DNA of 48,094 bases from Hyphomicrobiales bacterium (GCA_016185205.1 JACPOA010000010.1:1-48094), one strand, 5' to 3'. Shown: positions 15,548 through 27,032, counted from the stretch's first letter. Numbers and translations: made by a program. The notes: generated by a model from the letters alone, not told the origin.

Positions 15548-16738
15548 TTACTCGGCGGCTATGCGCGTCGCCTCTCCCGCTTTGGAGAGATGATACACGG
15601 CAGCGCCGACGCCGGAGCCGGGCTCGAACTTTATGCCGACTTCATGCATCGCCAGTTCAACGCCGCCAAGCGCTTGCAACACCATGATCTCGTTCAGCCA
15701 TCCTAGATGTCCGATGCGGAAAACCTTGCCGGCGAGCTTGTTCAGCCCGCCACCGAGCGATAGATCAAAGCGGTTATAGGCCGTCCTGATGATGTCGTTG
15801 GCATCGAAGCCTTCAGGCGCCATGACGGCGGTGACCGTGTTCGAGTACCACTCGGGACCGTGCGCGCAAATGCGCAATCCCCACGCCGCGACCGCGGCGC
15901 GGACGGCGCTCGCAAGAAGGTGGTGGCGGGCGAATACGTTCGCCAAGCCTTCTTCCAGCAGCATGTCGACCGACACACGAAGTCCGCGCAGCAGGGTCGC
16001 CGCTGGCGTATAGGGGAAATAACCCTGCGCATTGGCCTTGAGCATGTCCTTGTAGTCGAAGAAGCAGCGCGGCAGCGCCGCCGTCTCGTTCGCCTTCAGG
16101 GCTTTCTCGCTGACGCAGACGATGGCCAGTCCGGTTGGCAGCATGAAGCCCTTTTGCGAGCCTGCGACCGCGACGTCCACGCCCCATTCCTCCATGCGGA
16201 AATCAATCGACGCAATCGAACTGACGCCGTCGGCGAACAGGAGCGCAGGATGGCCAAGGTCGTCGAGAATGCGACGCACGCCGGCGACATCAGACGTCAC
16301 GCCGGTCGCCGTCTCGTTATGAGTCACAAGAACGGCCTTGATGGTGTGCTGTTTATCGGCCGCGAGCTTGGCCCGGTATTGGTCGAGCGGGACGCCCTTG
16401 CCCCAGTCGACCGGGATGGCATCGACCTTCAGGCCGAAGCGCTGACAAAGGTCGACCCAGAGCAGCGAGAACTGGCCGAACACCGAGGCCAGCACCGTAT
16501 CGTTCGGCGACAGTGTATTGGCGATAGCAGATTCCCAGCCGCCTGTTCCCGAGCCGGGGAAGACGAGGACGTAACCGGTCTTGGTCTGGAAGACTTTTTT
16601 TAGGTCAGCGAGCAGCGGCAGCACGAACTGTGGAAAATCCGGAGCGCGGTGGTCTTCCAGGGCAATGTCCATTGCCTGGCGGACGCGGAACGGCATGTTG
16701 GTGGGGCCGGGGACGTAGAGGCCTCTATATCCTGGCAT
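15548..16738 (-). CDS. Serine-glyoxylate aminotransferase (SgaA-like)
   Basis: A 396-residue class V PLP-dependent aminotransferase. The N-terminus GLYVPGPTNMPFRVRQAMDI with EDHRAPDFP, the VTHNETATGV segment and the PLP lysine K196 in AGSQKGFMLP match serine-glyoxylate aminotransferase of methylotrophs closely along the whole length, including GYFPYTPA and GKVFRIGHLG. It would convert glyoxylate plus serine to glycine plus hydroxypyruvate. The downstream gene encodes a hydroxypyruvate reductase-like enzyme. Related family members use alanine or ureidoglycine as amino donor, which the sequence does not rule out. Upstream, 54 bases away, is the ketopantoate reductase-like gene, and all three probably form one minus-strand operon. 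Confidence 0.88.
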   Translation of the reverse strand: MPGYRGLYVPGPTNMPFRVRQAMDIALEDHRAPDFPQFVLPLLADLKKVFQTKTGYVLVFPGSGTGGWESAIANTLSPNDTVLASVFGQFSLLWVDLCQRFGLKVDAIPVDWGKGVPLDQYRAKLAADKQHTIKAVLVTHNETATGVTSDVAGVRRILDDLGHPALLFADGVSSIASIDFRMEEWGVDVAVAGSQKGFMLPTGLAIVCVSEKALKANETAALPRCFFDYKDMLKANAQGYFPYTPAATLLRGLRVSVDMLLEEGLANVFARHHLLASAVRAAVAAWGLRICAHGPEWYSNTVTAVMAPEGFDANDIIRTAYNRFDLSLGGGLNKLAGKVFRIGHLGWLNEIMVLQALGGVELAMHEVGIKFEPGSGVGAAVYHLSKAGEATRIAAE

Positions 16739-16792
16739 TCGACAGTTCCTTGTTGTGTGTCTAGATCGATGCTCCGGGCCGGAAACAGCGCT

Positions 16793-17887
16793 CTATATCT
16801 TGCCGCCCAGACGCGATTGAGTTGCTGTGTACGCTGAGGTGGCGCAGAGCCGGTTTCGAGCCAACTTTGCGTTGATTACCGCAACGGTGTGGTCGATCGC
16901 GGGATGGGTAATTCCGTGTTGGTGGCCGATCAGTTGAACCAGTTTATCGACCCGTTCGGCCATCAGCGCACCCGCAGCGATCGCCCGCGCGGCCGACGAT
17001 GGATTGGTCAACTGCTCGGCCGCCATCGCGTATTTTTCGAACGCGACCATGTCTTCGCGTCGCGCACCGAGACGCAGCACAATCGACTCGACCGCTGCAT
17101 AGATGTCGCGTGAAAGACCGATATCGGTGTGCACGGCGTCGCGGATTGAGATGGGCGCACCGGCAGTCACGCAGCGGTAATTGCCAGTCAGCAGCATGGC
17201 CCACTTCGCGAACGGAACGAACAGCGAGTCATGCACGCGCAGTTTCACCGGCACGTCCAGCCCGTCGATCTGCGCGCTGTCGATGCCGTCGGCGATCGTG
17301 GTCAGCATCGCGTTGTGCTTCGGCGAGGCGTAAGCGGCGGTCTTGAAATTCGTCGGTAAGCCGACATGCAAGACGTTCGCAGCCTCGTCGGCAGGGCGAA
17401 AGGCCTGCGGGTCAGGCGAGCAGAGCGTCATAAGTTGCGGATCGAACCGATCCCAAACACGGGCATTGGCATAAGCCGCTTCGATGGCGGACGCGTCGAT
17501 GGCCACGATCCGCTTGAGATAGGGGAGCGGTGGCATGTTCATCAACGACAGACAGGGAATCCTTGCCTCGGCGATGCGCGTCAGCAACAGGCGGATCGTG
17601 GAACTGAGGTATTGCGGTTCCTGCATGGCGAGCACGATGAGGTCATAGCCGCTCGGGGCGACCGTCTCCGGCGGCATGGCGTCGAGCTGGCCCGGCAGGT
17701 CGGTGGAGCGGATCGCGCGATGTGCGTTGTCGCCCTTCAGCTTCAGGCGGACTTCGGTGCCGCGGGCATTGATGAGTTCGGCCGTCGCCGTCCGGCAGAC
17801 CAGGGTGACATCGTGGCCAGCCATGAGGCATTTGGTGCCGAACAGGGAGCCGTAAGACGCACCCAGTATCAGGATTCTGTAGGCCAT
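16793..17887 (-). CDS. Ketopantoate reductase-like (ApbA/PanE) oxidoreductase
   Basis: A 364-residue protein. The N-terminal Rossmann domain starts RILILGASYGSLFG in place of the usual GxGxxG, followed by GHDVTLVCR and YDLIVLAMQEPQYL. The C-terminal part is helical (KWAMLLTGNYRCVTAG; DMVAFEKYAMAAEQLTNPSSAARAI) and includes the LTNPSSAARAI region, comparable to the S-S/x-D segment of ApbA-type dehydrogenases. PanE proper is about 300 residues, so this longer protein probably reduces a different 2-keto or 2-hydroxy acid. ATG 17887 has GGAGG about six bases upstream and is chosen over an earlier in-frame ATG at 17932. It is first in the operon with the aminotransferase and dehydrogenase, and divergent from the XRE regulator. 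Confidence 0.75.
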   Translation of the reverse strand: MAYRILILGASYGSLFGTKCLMAGHDVTLVCRTATAELINARGTEVRLKLKGDNAHRAIRSTDLPGQLDAMPPETVAPSGYDLIVLAMQEPQYLSSTIRLLLTRIAEARIPCLSLMNMPPLPYLKRIVAIDASAIEAAYANARVWDRFDPQLMTLCSPDPQAFRPADEAANVLHVGLPTNFKTAAYASPKHNAMLTTIADGIDSAQIDGLDVPVKLRVHDSLFVPFAKWAMLLTGNYRCVTAGAPISIRDAVHTDIGLSRDIYAAVESIVLRLGARREDMVAFEKYAMAAEQLTNPSSAARAIAAGALMAERVDKLVQLIGHQHGITHPAIDHTVAVINAKLARNRLCATSAYTATQSRLGGKI

Positions 17888-17991
17888 AATAACCTCCCCG
17901 GATTCTACCGAACCCTTCGAGGGGGCCGGCATCTTTGCCTAGTGGCATAACGCCTGGACCGGGGCGGGTACATTCTTTTTAGGTAAACGTG

Positions 17992-18020
17992 TTGCGTGTA
18001 TGTATACAAAATAGCATAAT
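17992..18020 (+). promoter_or_regulatory. Probable sigma-70 promoter of the XRE regulator with an internal palindrome
   Basis: TTGCGT (17992-17997) and CATAAT (18015-18020) are separated by 17 bases. The 8-bp palindrome TGTATACA (18001-18008) lies in the spacer, where a bound regulator would block RNA polymerase. The surrounding DNA is AT-rich compared with its neighbours. Autoregulation by the XRE protein encoded downstream, and control of the divergent operon, is inferred. Confidence 0.55.
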
Positions 18021-18048
18021 CTGTTGTATTGTATATATGGAGATGGCC

Positions 18049-19455
18049 GTGGCAAAGACATTCGTCGGTCCACAGCTTCGTCAACTGCGACGAGAGCGCA
18101 AGCAGACGCAAGCCGAGATGGCGAAGGCGCTAGGGATCAGTCCCGGTTACGTGAATCTGCTTGAGAACAACCAGCGCAGCTTGTCGGTGCGGCTGCTGAT
18201 GGCACTTGCCGATGTCTATCAAGTCGACTGGCGCAGCATCGTCCGCGACGAGGCGTCGAACCTGCTTGCAGAGCTTCGCAATGCCATCCGCGATCCGATG
18301 TTCTCAGGCGGCGTGCCGGATTTGCAGGAATTGCGTGCGGCCATCGATCATGCCCCGCGGCTGGTCGAGCATTTCCTGAACCTATACGGAATTCACCGAA
18401 CGACGATCGAGCGCATCATGCGGCAGGGTGCGGGAAGCATGCCGGAAGGCCTGCTGGCAACCTCCGGGGAAGCCGTCATCCATGACTTCTTTCGCGACCA
18501 TTCCAATTATTTCCACCGGCTAGAAATTGCGGCGGAGAAATTGCGCGAGGCCGAGCCTTGTGAGACCGACGACATTTACACTGTGCTCAAGGCGCGCCTG
18601 TCCAATGCGCACGGGATTCGGGTCAGACGAAGAGCCGCCGAGGAGATGACCCAGGCCTTGCGTGTCTACGACCGTGAGGAGCGCGTCATTCATCTGTCCG
18701 AGGCCCTCGATCACTGCAACCAGGTCTTCCAGCTTGCCCACGTACTGTGCCTTGTCGAGTTACAGAATCTGCTGGATGACCTGACGGCGGATAGCGGTAT
18801 CACGAAAGGAACGAGCCTTGCGCGGTGCCACATCGAGCTCGCCAACTATTTCGCGGCTGCATTCGTCATGCCCTACAAGCCATTCCTGCGCATAGCTGAG
18901 AGCACGACCTACGACATCGACCGAATTTCCGCGCGTTTTGCGGTCTCGTTCGAACAGGCCTGTCACCGACTCACCACCTTGCAGCGGCCGGGGGCGCAAG
19001 GTGTTCCGTTCTTCTTCCTACGCGTCGACAAGGCCGGTAACGTAACCAAGCGGTTCAATTCCACCTCCTTCCATCTCGCCGAATACGGCGGCGCTTGCCC
19101 GGTGTGGAACATCCACATGGCGTTCCGCACGCCCGGCGTCATCCTTCCGCAGTTCGTCGAGCTTCCCGACGGCGACCGGTTTTTCACGATCAGCCGGACG
19201 GCGGATCGCCCCGCAGTCAATTTCGAAACGCAGGATCATCGTCTCGCCGTCGCGCTGGGATGTGAGTTTCAGTACGCGAACAAACTCGGCTATGCCGCCT
19301 CGTATAATCTCAATGACCAGTTGATGTTCAGTCGAATCGGCATCAACTGCCACCTGTGCCCGCGGCAGGCCTGCTCGCAGCGTGCGCATCAGCCGGTTTT
19401 CATGGAGCTGCCGCTCGACACCACGCGGCGCGGCAACACCCGCTACGAAAGCTAG
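18049..19455 (+). CDS. XRE-family short-chain acyl-type regulator (DUF2083 domain)
   Basis: A regulator of about 468 residues. The Cro/XRE helix-turn-helix is near residues 10-62 (LRQLRRERKQTQAEMAKALG, ISPGYVNLLENNQRSLSV). The middle (about 150-290) resembles the ImmA/IrrE-like region but reads FQLAHVLCLVELQ instead of HExxH, so it is a sensor rather than a protease. The C-terminus is a DUF2083-type domain ending with a cysteine cluster (NCHLCPRQACSQRAHQP). Relatives (ScfR/RamB-like) respond to short-chain acyl compounds and control glyoxylate, propionate or acetate metabolism, which suits the divergent glyoxylate-aminotransferase operon. GGAG at 18039-18042 fits the GTG at 18049; ATG 18037 or 18043 are alternatives, at most four residues longer. 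Confidence 0.83.
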   Translation: MAKTFVGPQLRQLRRERKQTQAEMAKALGISPGYVNLLENNQRSLSVRLLMALADVYQVDWRSIVRDEASNLLAELRNAIRDPMFSGGVPDLQELRAAIDHAPRLVEHFLNLYGIHRTTIERIMRQGAGSMPEGLLATSGEAVIHDFFRDHSNYFHRLEIAAEKLREAEPCETDDIYTVLKARLSNAHGIRVRRRAAEEMTQALRVYDREERVIHLSEALDHCNQVFQLAHVLCLVELQNLLDDLTADSGITKGTSLARCHIELANYFAAAFVMPYKPFLRIAESTTYDIDRISARFAVSFEQACHRLTTLQRPGAQGVPFFFLRVDKAGNVTKRFNSTSFHLAEYGGACPVWNIHMAFRTPGVILPQFVELPDGDRFFTISRTADRPAVNFETQDHRLAVALGCEFQYANKLGYAASYNLNDQLMFSRIGINCHLCPRQACSQRAHQPVFMELPLDTTRRGNTRYES

Positions 19456-19518
19456 CCGCGTCGCCATTTGGCACAAGGTGAAATGTCGACCGCGTTGGCA
19501 ACCGCCGGCTTTGCTCGG

Positions 19519-19558
19519 AAAAACGGCCTCGGACAATCTTGCCAGCCGAGGCGCCGTT
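19519..19558 (-). terminator. Rho-independent terminator of coxSLM
   Basis: On the minus strand, just after the coxM stop, AACGGCG-CCTCGG pairs with CCGAGG-CCGTT (19558-19546 with 19532-19522) across a 13-base loop, and is followed by a run of five T residues (19523-19519). Position and shape fit a terminator ending the coxSLM transcript. Confidence 0.72.
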
Positions 19559-19566
19559 GATGCGTC

Positions 19567-20367
19567 CTACGCCGTCGCTTTCGCCAGCGCACGGCGCGCC
19601 AGCACACCGACCAGGTGCGCGCGATATTCGGCGCTGGCGTGGATGTCGCTGTTCATTCCCGTTGCCGGGATGGTCATGCCTTCGAGCGACTTGGCCGCGA
19701 AGCGCTTCTTGAGCGCTTCCTCGAACGATTTCACCCGGAACACGCCATTGCTGCCGGCGCCGGTCACCGCCACGCGGATGTCAGCGCCACGCTTGGATAC
19801 GAACACGCCGACCAGCGCGAAGCCGGATGCCGGGTGCTTGAACTTCTCGTAAGCCGCCTTCTTGGCGATCGGGAAGCTGATCTTGACGATGATCTCGCCG
19901 TCTTCCAAGGCGGTCGAGAACATGCCGGTAAAGAAATCGTCGGCCGCGATGCGCCGCTTGTTGGTGATGATGGTGGCGCCTAAGCCCAGCACGGCCGCCG
20001 GATAATCGGCATTCGGATCGTTGTTGGCGACCGAGCCGCCGATGGTGCCGCGGTTGCGCACCTGCGGATCGCCGACCGCGGCCGGCACCGCCGCCAAGCC
20101 CGGCAGCGCCTGCTGCAACACCGGCGAAATGGCGGCGTCGGCATGCCGCGTCATGGCACCGATCACGATCGAGCGGCCCTTCTGCTCGACGCCGGTCAAG
20201 CCCTCGACCAGCGACAGATCGATCAGCGCCGAAGGCTGCGCCAGCCGCTGCTTCATCACCGGGATCAGCGAGTGGCCGCCGGCCAGAAGTTTGGCCTCCG
20301 GATTGCGCGCCAAGAGGCCAGCCGCCTGGCGGACCGTGGTCGGACGATGGAAGGTGAAATTGTACAT
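19567..20367 (-). CDS. coxM: Form II CO dehydrogenase-like medium subunit (FAD)
   Basis: A 266-residue FAD-binding subunit. The two FAD motifs of this family are AGGHS (residues 29-33) and TIGGS (108-112, in RNRGTIGGSVANNDPNADYP); a C-terminal CO-dehydrogenase flavoprotein domain follows. It passes electrons from the iron-sulfur subunit CoxS to the acceptor. The gene is last in the S-L-M order that marks form II clusters (form I is M-S-L). ATG 20367 (MYNFTFHRP, with GGAGA upstream) is the typical CoxM start; the longer open frame overlaps the end of coxL and is not likely translated. A terminator follows. Confidence 0.92.
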   Translation of the reverse strand: MYNFTFHRPTTVRQAAGLLARNPEAKLLAGGHSLIPVMKQRLAQPSALIDLSLVEGLTGVEQKGRSIVIGAMTRHADAAISPVLQQALPGLAAVPAAVGDPQVRNRGTIGGSVANNDPNADYPAAVLGLGATIITNKRRIAADDFFTGMFSTALEDGEIIVKISFPIAKKAAYEKFKHPASGFALVGVFVSKRGADIRVAVTGAGSNGVFRVKSFEEALKKRFAAKSLEGMTIPATGMNSDIHASAEYRAHLVGVLARRALAKATA

Positions 20368-20392
20368 GCGTGTCTCCTTTAAGCGGCAATAC

Positions 20393-22756
<2,364 letters not shown>

Positions 22757-22786
22757 GGCGGTCTCCTCCCTGACTTTTATCGACGC

Positions 22787-23284
<498 letters not shown>

Positions 23285-23452
23285 GACCTTCCTCCCAAAT
23301 TCGGGGCCAAAAGCCCTCTTTTCGCCGCGCCCATTGCGGGCATCCGCCGTTCGGGCCCGAAAACGAGCCGATTTCTACTTAACTTTGGACCCCAGTCCGC
23401 GTCCGGGTCAAGGGACTGTTGTTCCCCTCCCCCTTGTTGGAGCGGGTAAAAG

Positions 23453-23902
23453 CTAGCCGGCCGCAACCGCAGCGGCGAAATTCTTGAAAAAGTCGTCGGC
23501 GATCTTCTTGGCGGCGCCATTGACCAGCCGCTGGCCGAGCTGGGCGAGCTTGCCGCCGATCTGCGCCTCGACATTGTAGGTGAGCAGCGTGCCGCCGTCC
23601 TTTTCCGTGAGCGCGACCGTCGCCCCGCCCTTGGCGAAGCCGGCCACCCCGCCCTCGCCCTCGCCGGAAATCCGGTAGCCATTGGGCGGATTGAGATCGG
23701 TCAGATTCACCTTGCCTTTGAAGCGCGCCTTGACCGGCCCGATTTTGACGACGGCGGCCGCCTGCAATTCGGTATCGGAAATCTTGTTGAGCTCCTCGCA
23801 GCCGGGGATACAGGCCTTGAGCACCTCGGCGTCGTTGAGTTTTGCATAGACAACCTCGCGGCTGGCGGGAAGTTGCACCTCCCCCGTCATCACCATCGCC
23901 AT
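23453..23902 (-). CDS. coxG: CoxG-like SRPBCC protein
   Basis: A 149-residue START/SRPBCC-fold protein of the CoxG family: [52 protein letters not shown] and [21 protein letters not shown]. In Oligotropha CoxG is linked to membrane recruitment of CO dehydrogenase, and CoxG-like proteins bind hydrophobic ligands such as quinones. The ATG at 23902 follows GGGAG at a spacing of about nine bases. It is upstream of coxS by 168 bases, possibly in the same operon, and divergent from the PcaD-like gene. An earlier in-frame start exists but would cross the divergent promoter region and is not favoured. Confidence 0.88.
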   Translation of the reverse strand: MAMVMTGEVQLPASREVVYAKLNDAEVLKACIPGCEELNKISDTELQAAAVVKIGPVKARFKGKVNLTDLNPPNGYRISGEGEGGVAGFAKGGATVALTEKDGGTLLTYNVEAQIGGKLAQLGQRLVNGAAKKIADDFFKNFAAAVAAG

Positions 23903-24051
23903 CGGCACTGTCTCCCTCTTACGCAGCCTCAGCAACGGCTTAAGCCCTTGGCGAGCCCATGAAAAGAGCTTTGCAGCCGGCATGGACCGCTTTAAGTGTG
24001 TGACCTGACGCCACACCGAAACAACCAAAATCCGGAAATGGGGGGTATGCA

Positions 24052-24834
24052 ATGCCGATGATCACTGCCGACGACGGCTGCCCGATCAATGTCGAAGTCA
24101 CCGGTCGCGATGGCGCGCCGGCGCTCATGCTGTCGAATTCACTCGGCACCAATCTGCATATGTGGGACGAGCAGGCGGGCGAATGGGCGAAGCACTTCCG
24201 GCTGGTGCGTTATGACCGCCGCGGCCATGGCAAGTCGGGCGTGCCGCAGGGCCCCTATTCCATGGAGCGGTTCGGCCGCGACGTGCTGGCCGTGCTCGAT
24301 GCGCTCAAGATCAAGAAGACCAACTGGTGCGGACTGTCGATGGGCGGCATGGTCGGCCAGTGGTTGGGAGCCAATGCGCCCGACCGCGTCGAGAAGCTGA
24401 TTCTGTCCAACACCAATTTCCATTACGCCGACAAAGGCCCGTGGAACGACCGCATCAAGTTCGTGCGCGAGAAGGGTCTCGCCGCGCTGGTCGATGCCAA
24501 CATGGAGCGCTGGTTCACGGCCGGCTTCCGCGCCCGCGCGCCGCAGGCCATCGCCCGCATGAAGGAGATGTTCCTCGCCACCGATCCGGCGGGCTACATC
24601 GCCAGCAGCGAGGCGGTGCGCGACATGGATTTCACCGCGTCGAACCCGCGCATTACAGCGCCGGTTTTGGTGATCGTCGGCAAGCAGGATCCGGCGACGC
24701 CGCCGGCCGCCGGCGAAGCGATCGCCAAACAGATCAAGGGCGCCAAGCTCGCGGCGCTTGACGCCGCGCATATCTCCAACATCGAGCAGCCGCAGCTTTA
24801 CACGGAGACAGTGCTTAACTTCTTGAGAGGCTAG
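24052..24834 (+). CDS. PcaD-like 3-oxoadipate enol-lactonase
   Basis: A 260-residue alpha/beta hydrolase. The nucleophile Ser96 is in GLSMGG, the acid Asp213 in GKQDP and the base His240 in AAHISN; the oxyanion region NSLGTNLHMWDEQ is typical of 3-oxoadipate enol-lactonase. PcaD hydrolyses the enol-lactone in the beta-ketoadipate pathway to 3-oxoadipate. The next gene is a PcaC-like decarboxylase (4-base gap), the step just before. No pcaGH, pcaB or pcaIJ genes are in the window, so the pair may serve another lactone. It is divergent from coxG, sharing a 149-base control region. Confidence 0.85.
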   Translation: MPMITADDGCPINVEVTGRDGAPALMLSNSLGTNLHMWDEQAGEWAKHFRLVRYDRRGHGKSGVPQGPYSMERFGRDVLAVLDALKIKKTNWCGLSMGGMVGQWLGANAPDRVEKLILSNTNFHYADKGPWNDRIKFVREKGLAALVDANMERWFTAGFRARAPQAIARMKEMFLATDPAGYIASSEAVRDMDFTASNPRITAPVLVIVGKQDPATPPAAGEAIAKQIKGAKLAALDAAHISNIEQPQLYTETVLNFLRG

Positions 24835-24838
24835 ACCC

Positions 24839-25228
24839 ATGGATGAGAAAGAGCGTCACGAGCGCGGCATGGCCCGGCGCCGCAAGGTGCTGGGCAATGC
24901 CTGGGTCGATCGCGCCAATGCGAAGAAGACGCCGTTCAACGCTGAATTTCAGGATTTCATCACCCGCGCCGCCTGGGGCGAGATCTGGACGCGGCCGCAT
25001 TACGACGAGCGCACGCGCCGCATCCTGGTGATCGGCACCATGCTGGCACTCGACAAGTGGGACGAATTCCGCATGCATGTGCGGGCGGCGCTCGCCGAAG
25101 GCGGCTTTACCGAAGACGACATCAAGGAAATCATCATGCAGCAGGCGATCTACTGCGGCGTGCCGGCGGCCAATCACGCCTTCAAGGAAGCCGCCGAGGT
25201 AATCGCCGAAGTCACCGAGGACAAATAG
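24839..25228 (+). CDS. PcaC-like 4-carboxymuconolactone decarboxylase
   Basis: A 129-residue member of the carboxymuconolactone decarboxylase family: ERGMARRRKVLGNAWVDRANAK at the start, then EFQDFITRAAWGEIWTRP, ERTRRILVIGTMLALDKWDEF and IMQQAIYCGVPAANHAF. The core matches PcaC, which decarboxylates 4-carboxymuconolactone to the enol-lactone used by PcaD. The cytoplasmic oligomer has no metal or cofactor. It is coupled to the PcaD-like gene. AhpD-type peroxidases share the fold, but their CxxC motif is missing here (only a single Cys, in IYCGVP), which favours the decarboxylase. Confidence 0.87.
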   Translation: MDEKERHERGMARRRKVLGNAWVDRANAKKTPFNAEFQDFITRAAWGEIWTRPHYDERTRRILVIGTMLALDKWDEFRMHVRAALAEGGFTEDDIKEIIMQQAIYCGVPAANHAFKEAAEVIAEVTEDK

Positions 25229-25319
25229 CGCAGTGCATCACGCCGCATTGACGCGCTCGTCATTTCGACTTGAAACGACGTAAGGTTAACCATGGCCCAT
25301 TCCATCAGGGGGGTAACCC

Positions 25320-26399
25320 ATGGCCAAGATCGACGTGCGCAAGGGCATGCCGAGCGTCCAACTCGACAAAGCCGAGTTCAAGAAACGGTTTCTGGCTAGG
25401 TTCTACGACCCAGATTACGAGCCGCTCAAGCGCGAACTCGACAAAATTGTCGACGCCGCCTGGATCGCCTACGACGAATATCACAAGAGCCCGCGCACGA
25501 AGAAAGCCGGCGCGGGTTTCGCCGACCCCCATTTCGATGTGCCGGCCGAATGGCTGGCGACCCGCGCCAACGTCCAGGCCGCCGAGCGCAAACAAAAGAA
25601 CAGGAAAACACCCTCGCGCATCCTCATCGTCAACGGCTCTTCGCGCAACGACCAGACCTGCCCGGGCGAAATGTCGAAGACCTGGCGGATGGTGACGCTG
25701 GCAAAACAAGCGATCGAAAAAACCCGCGGCTTCGACGTCGACATTCTCGATCTGTCACGGCTCACCGCCGAATACGGCAAGGTGATCTATCCGTGCAAGG
25801 CCTGCGTCTCCACCGCGCAGCCGCTCTGCCACTGGCCGTGCAGTTGCTATCCCAACCACGCGCTCGGCCAGACCGGCGACTGGATGGCGGAAATCTATCC
25901 GCAATGGGTGGCGGCGCACGGCGTGATGATCATATGTCCGGTCAACTGGTACCAGGCGCCCTCCTCGCTCAAACTGATGATCGACCGCTTGGTTTGCGCC
26001 GACGGCGGCAATCCGGACTTCACCTCGACCGGCGGCAAGGACCCCGCGAAAGCCAAGGCGCTGGAACTGGAGGGCTGGCCCTATCCGCGCCATTTGGCGG
26101 GCCGCGTGTTCGCGGTCGTCGTGCACGGCGACGCCGCCGGCACCGAGAACCTGCGCCGTATCCTGTCGGACTGGCTGCAGGACATTGGCCTCATTCCGTC
26201 GGGCCACCAGGGCCAGATCGACCGCTATGTCGGCTATCTAACGCCCTACGCAACGAGCCACGACGACCTCGATCGCGACACCGATTTTCAGCAGGACGTG
26301 CGCAACGCGGCGCTCGCGCTGGTGCAGGCGGTCAAAGATCGGCGCAGCGGAAAATTGCAGCCGCCCGATCGCGGCTTGCACGAGGCGCGCCCGAAGTAA
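25320..26399 (+). CDS. NAD(P)H-dependent FMN reductase-family protein with N-terminal extension
   Basis: A 359-residue protein. Residues 1-95 are a charged helical extension (KFKK-type segments, YDEYHKSPRTKK...) of unknown role. From about residue 98 a flavodoxin-like fold begins: SRILIVNGSSRNDQTCPGEM (phosphate-binding loop), IYPCKACVSTAQPLCHWPCSCYPN, and MIICPVNWYQAPSSLKLMIDRLVC, typical of NADPH-dependent FMN reductases and NAD(P)H-quinone oxidoreductases. Six Cys in a short stretch (CKAC, C-x-W-P-CSC) are unusual and may bind metal or form a redox site. It lies 91 bases after pcaC with its own ribosome binding site (GGGGGGTAACCC), and could supply reduced flavin or detoxify quinones from the neighbouring aromatic enzymes. 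Confidence 0.78.
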   Translation: MAKIDVRKGMPSVQLDKAEFKKRFLARFYDPDYEPLKRELDKIVDAAWIAYDEYHKSPRTKKAGAGFADPHFDVPAEWLATRANVQAAERKQKNRKTPSRILIVNGSSRNDQTCPGEMSKTWRMVTLAKQAIEKTRGFDVDILDLSRLTAEYGKVIYPCKACVSTAQPLCHWPCSCYPNHALGQTGDWMAEIYPQWVAAHGVMIICPVNWYQAPSSLKLMIDRLVCADGGNPDFTSTGGKDPAKAKALELEGWPYPRHLAGRVFAVVVHGDAAGTENLRRILSDWLQDIGLIPSGHQGQIDRYVGYLTPYATSHDDLDRDTDFQQDVRNAALALVQAVKDRRSGKLQPPDRGLHEARPK

Positions 26400-26405
26400 C
26401 GGCTG

Positions 26406-26945
26406 TCAGCGGAACGGCGAGAACCAGGGCGCCCCACGCGGCGTGGCGGTCAACTCGGTCATCACGGCGGATTTGGCGTTCCCTTCCGGGCGGCCATAGC
26501 TGCGCTCGACGATGCAGAGCGCGGTGGCGAGCGCGGCGAGCGAAAGCTGGATCACATGCTCTCGCACCAGATCGGCATTGTGCGACCACACCGCCGGGCC
26601 GACCGAGGCAATGGTGATCAGCACCACCAGGATGAGGCCGCCTTCCAGCACGTCCGACGCCGGCGTGCCACCGGCGAGGCAGCGCAAGCGATCGGCGATG
26701 TGCACGGCGCAGATGGCGGCAACCGCGAGCTTGAGCGTGCCGAAGAAGGCGGCGAGCTTGATCAGCCCGATCGGCCCCAGCCCGAACAGCCGGCCGATGC
26801 CGAACACGAATTGCGAACGCCACACGTCCTCGAGCCCGTAGGTCGGCGAGGTCAACATGCGCAGTGCGTCGAAGCCCCAGAACAGCGTGAAATAGAGGGC
26901 GATGCCCAGGATCATGGCCACGGTAGCGCCGGAGACTTTCCGCAT
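26406..26945 (-). CDS. Unknown membrane protein, four predicted helices
   Basis: A 179-residue protein not recognised by family. Hydrophobic stretches near residues 5-25 (VSGATVAMILGIALYFTLFW), 70-95 (LIKLAAFFGTLKLAVAAICA), 102-125 (LEGGLILVVLITIASVG) and 135-150 (IQLSLAALATALCIVE) suggest four helices; a soluble tail follows. ATG 26945 is preceded by GAGGAGG at five bases and is far better than an earlier ATG at 26999. It is convergent with the FMN reductase-like gene. The next minus-strand gene upstream is the AraC regulator, whose stop lies 87 bases away, so the two could be cotranscribed. Confidence 0.7.
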   Translation of the reverse strand: MRKVSGATVAMILGIALYFTLFWGFDALRMLTSPTYGLEDVWRSQFVFGIGRLFGLGPIGLIKLAAFFGTLKLAVAAICAVHIADRLRCLAGGTPASDVLEGGLILVVLITIASVGPAVWSHNADLVREHVIQLSLAALATALCIVERSYGRPEGNAKSAVMTELTATPRGAPWFSPFR

Positions 26946-27032
26946 GCGTTCCTCCTCAAACAGGAACTCACGCGTAATCGCTTTAAATGCGAACTTCAAA
27001 GCAAACCAAAACTTTACCTTACCTATTAAAGG

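Noticed and set aside
18650-18800. ImmA/IrrE metalloprotease site in the XRE regulator
   Set aside because: The position of HExxH reads AHVLCLVE, so metal binding is not supported.
23420-23455. C-rich stretch between coxG and coxS as a third DUF559-type repeat copy
   Set aside because: Only the short CCCCTCCCCCTTG part agrees; the following 128-base repeat is not there.
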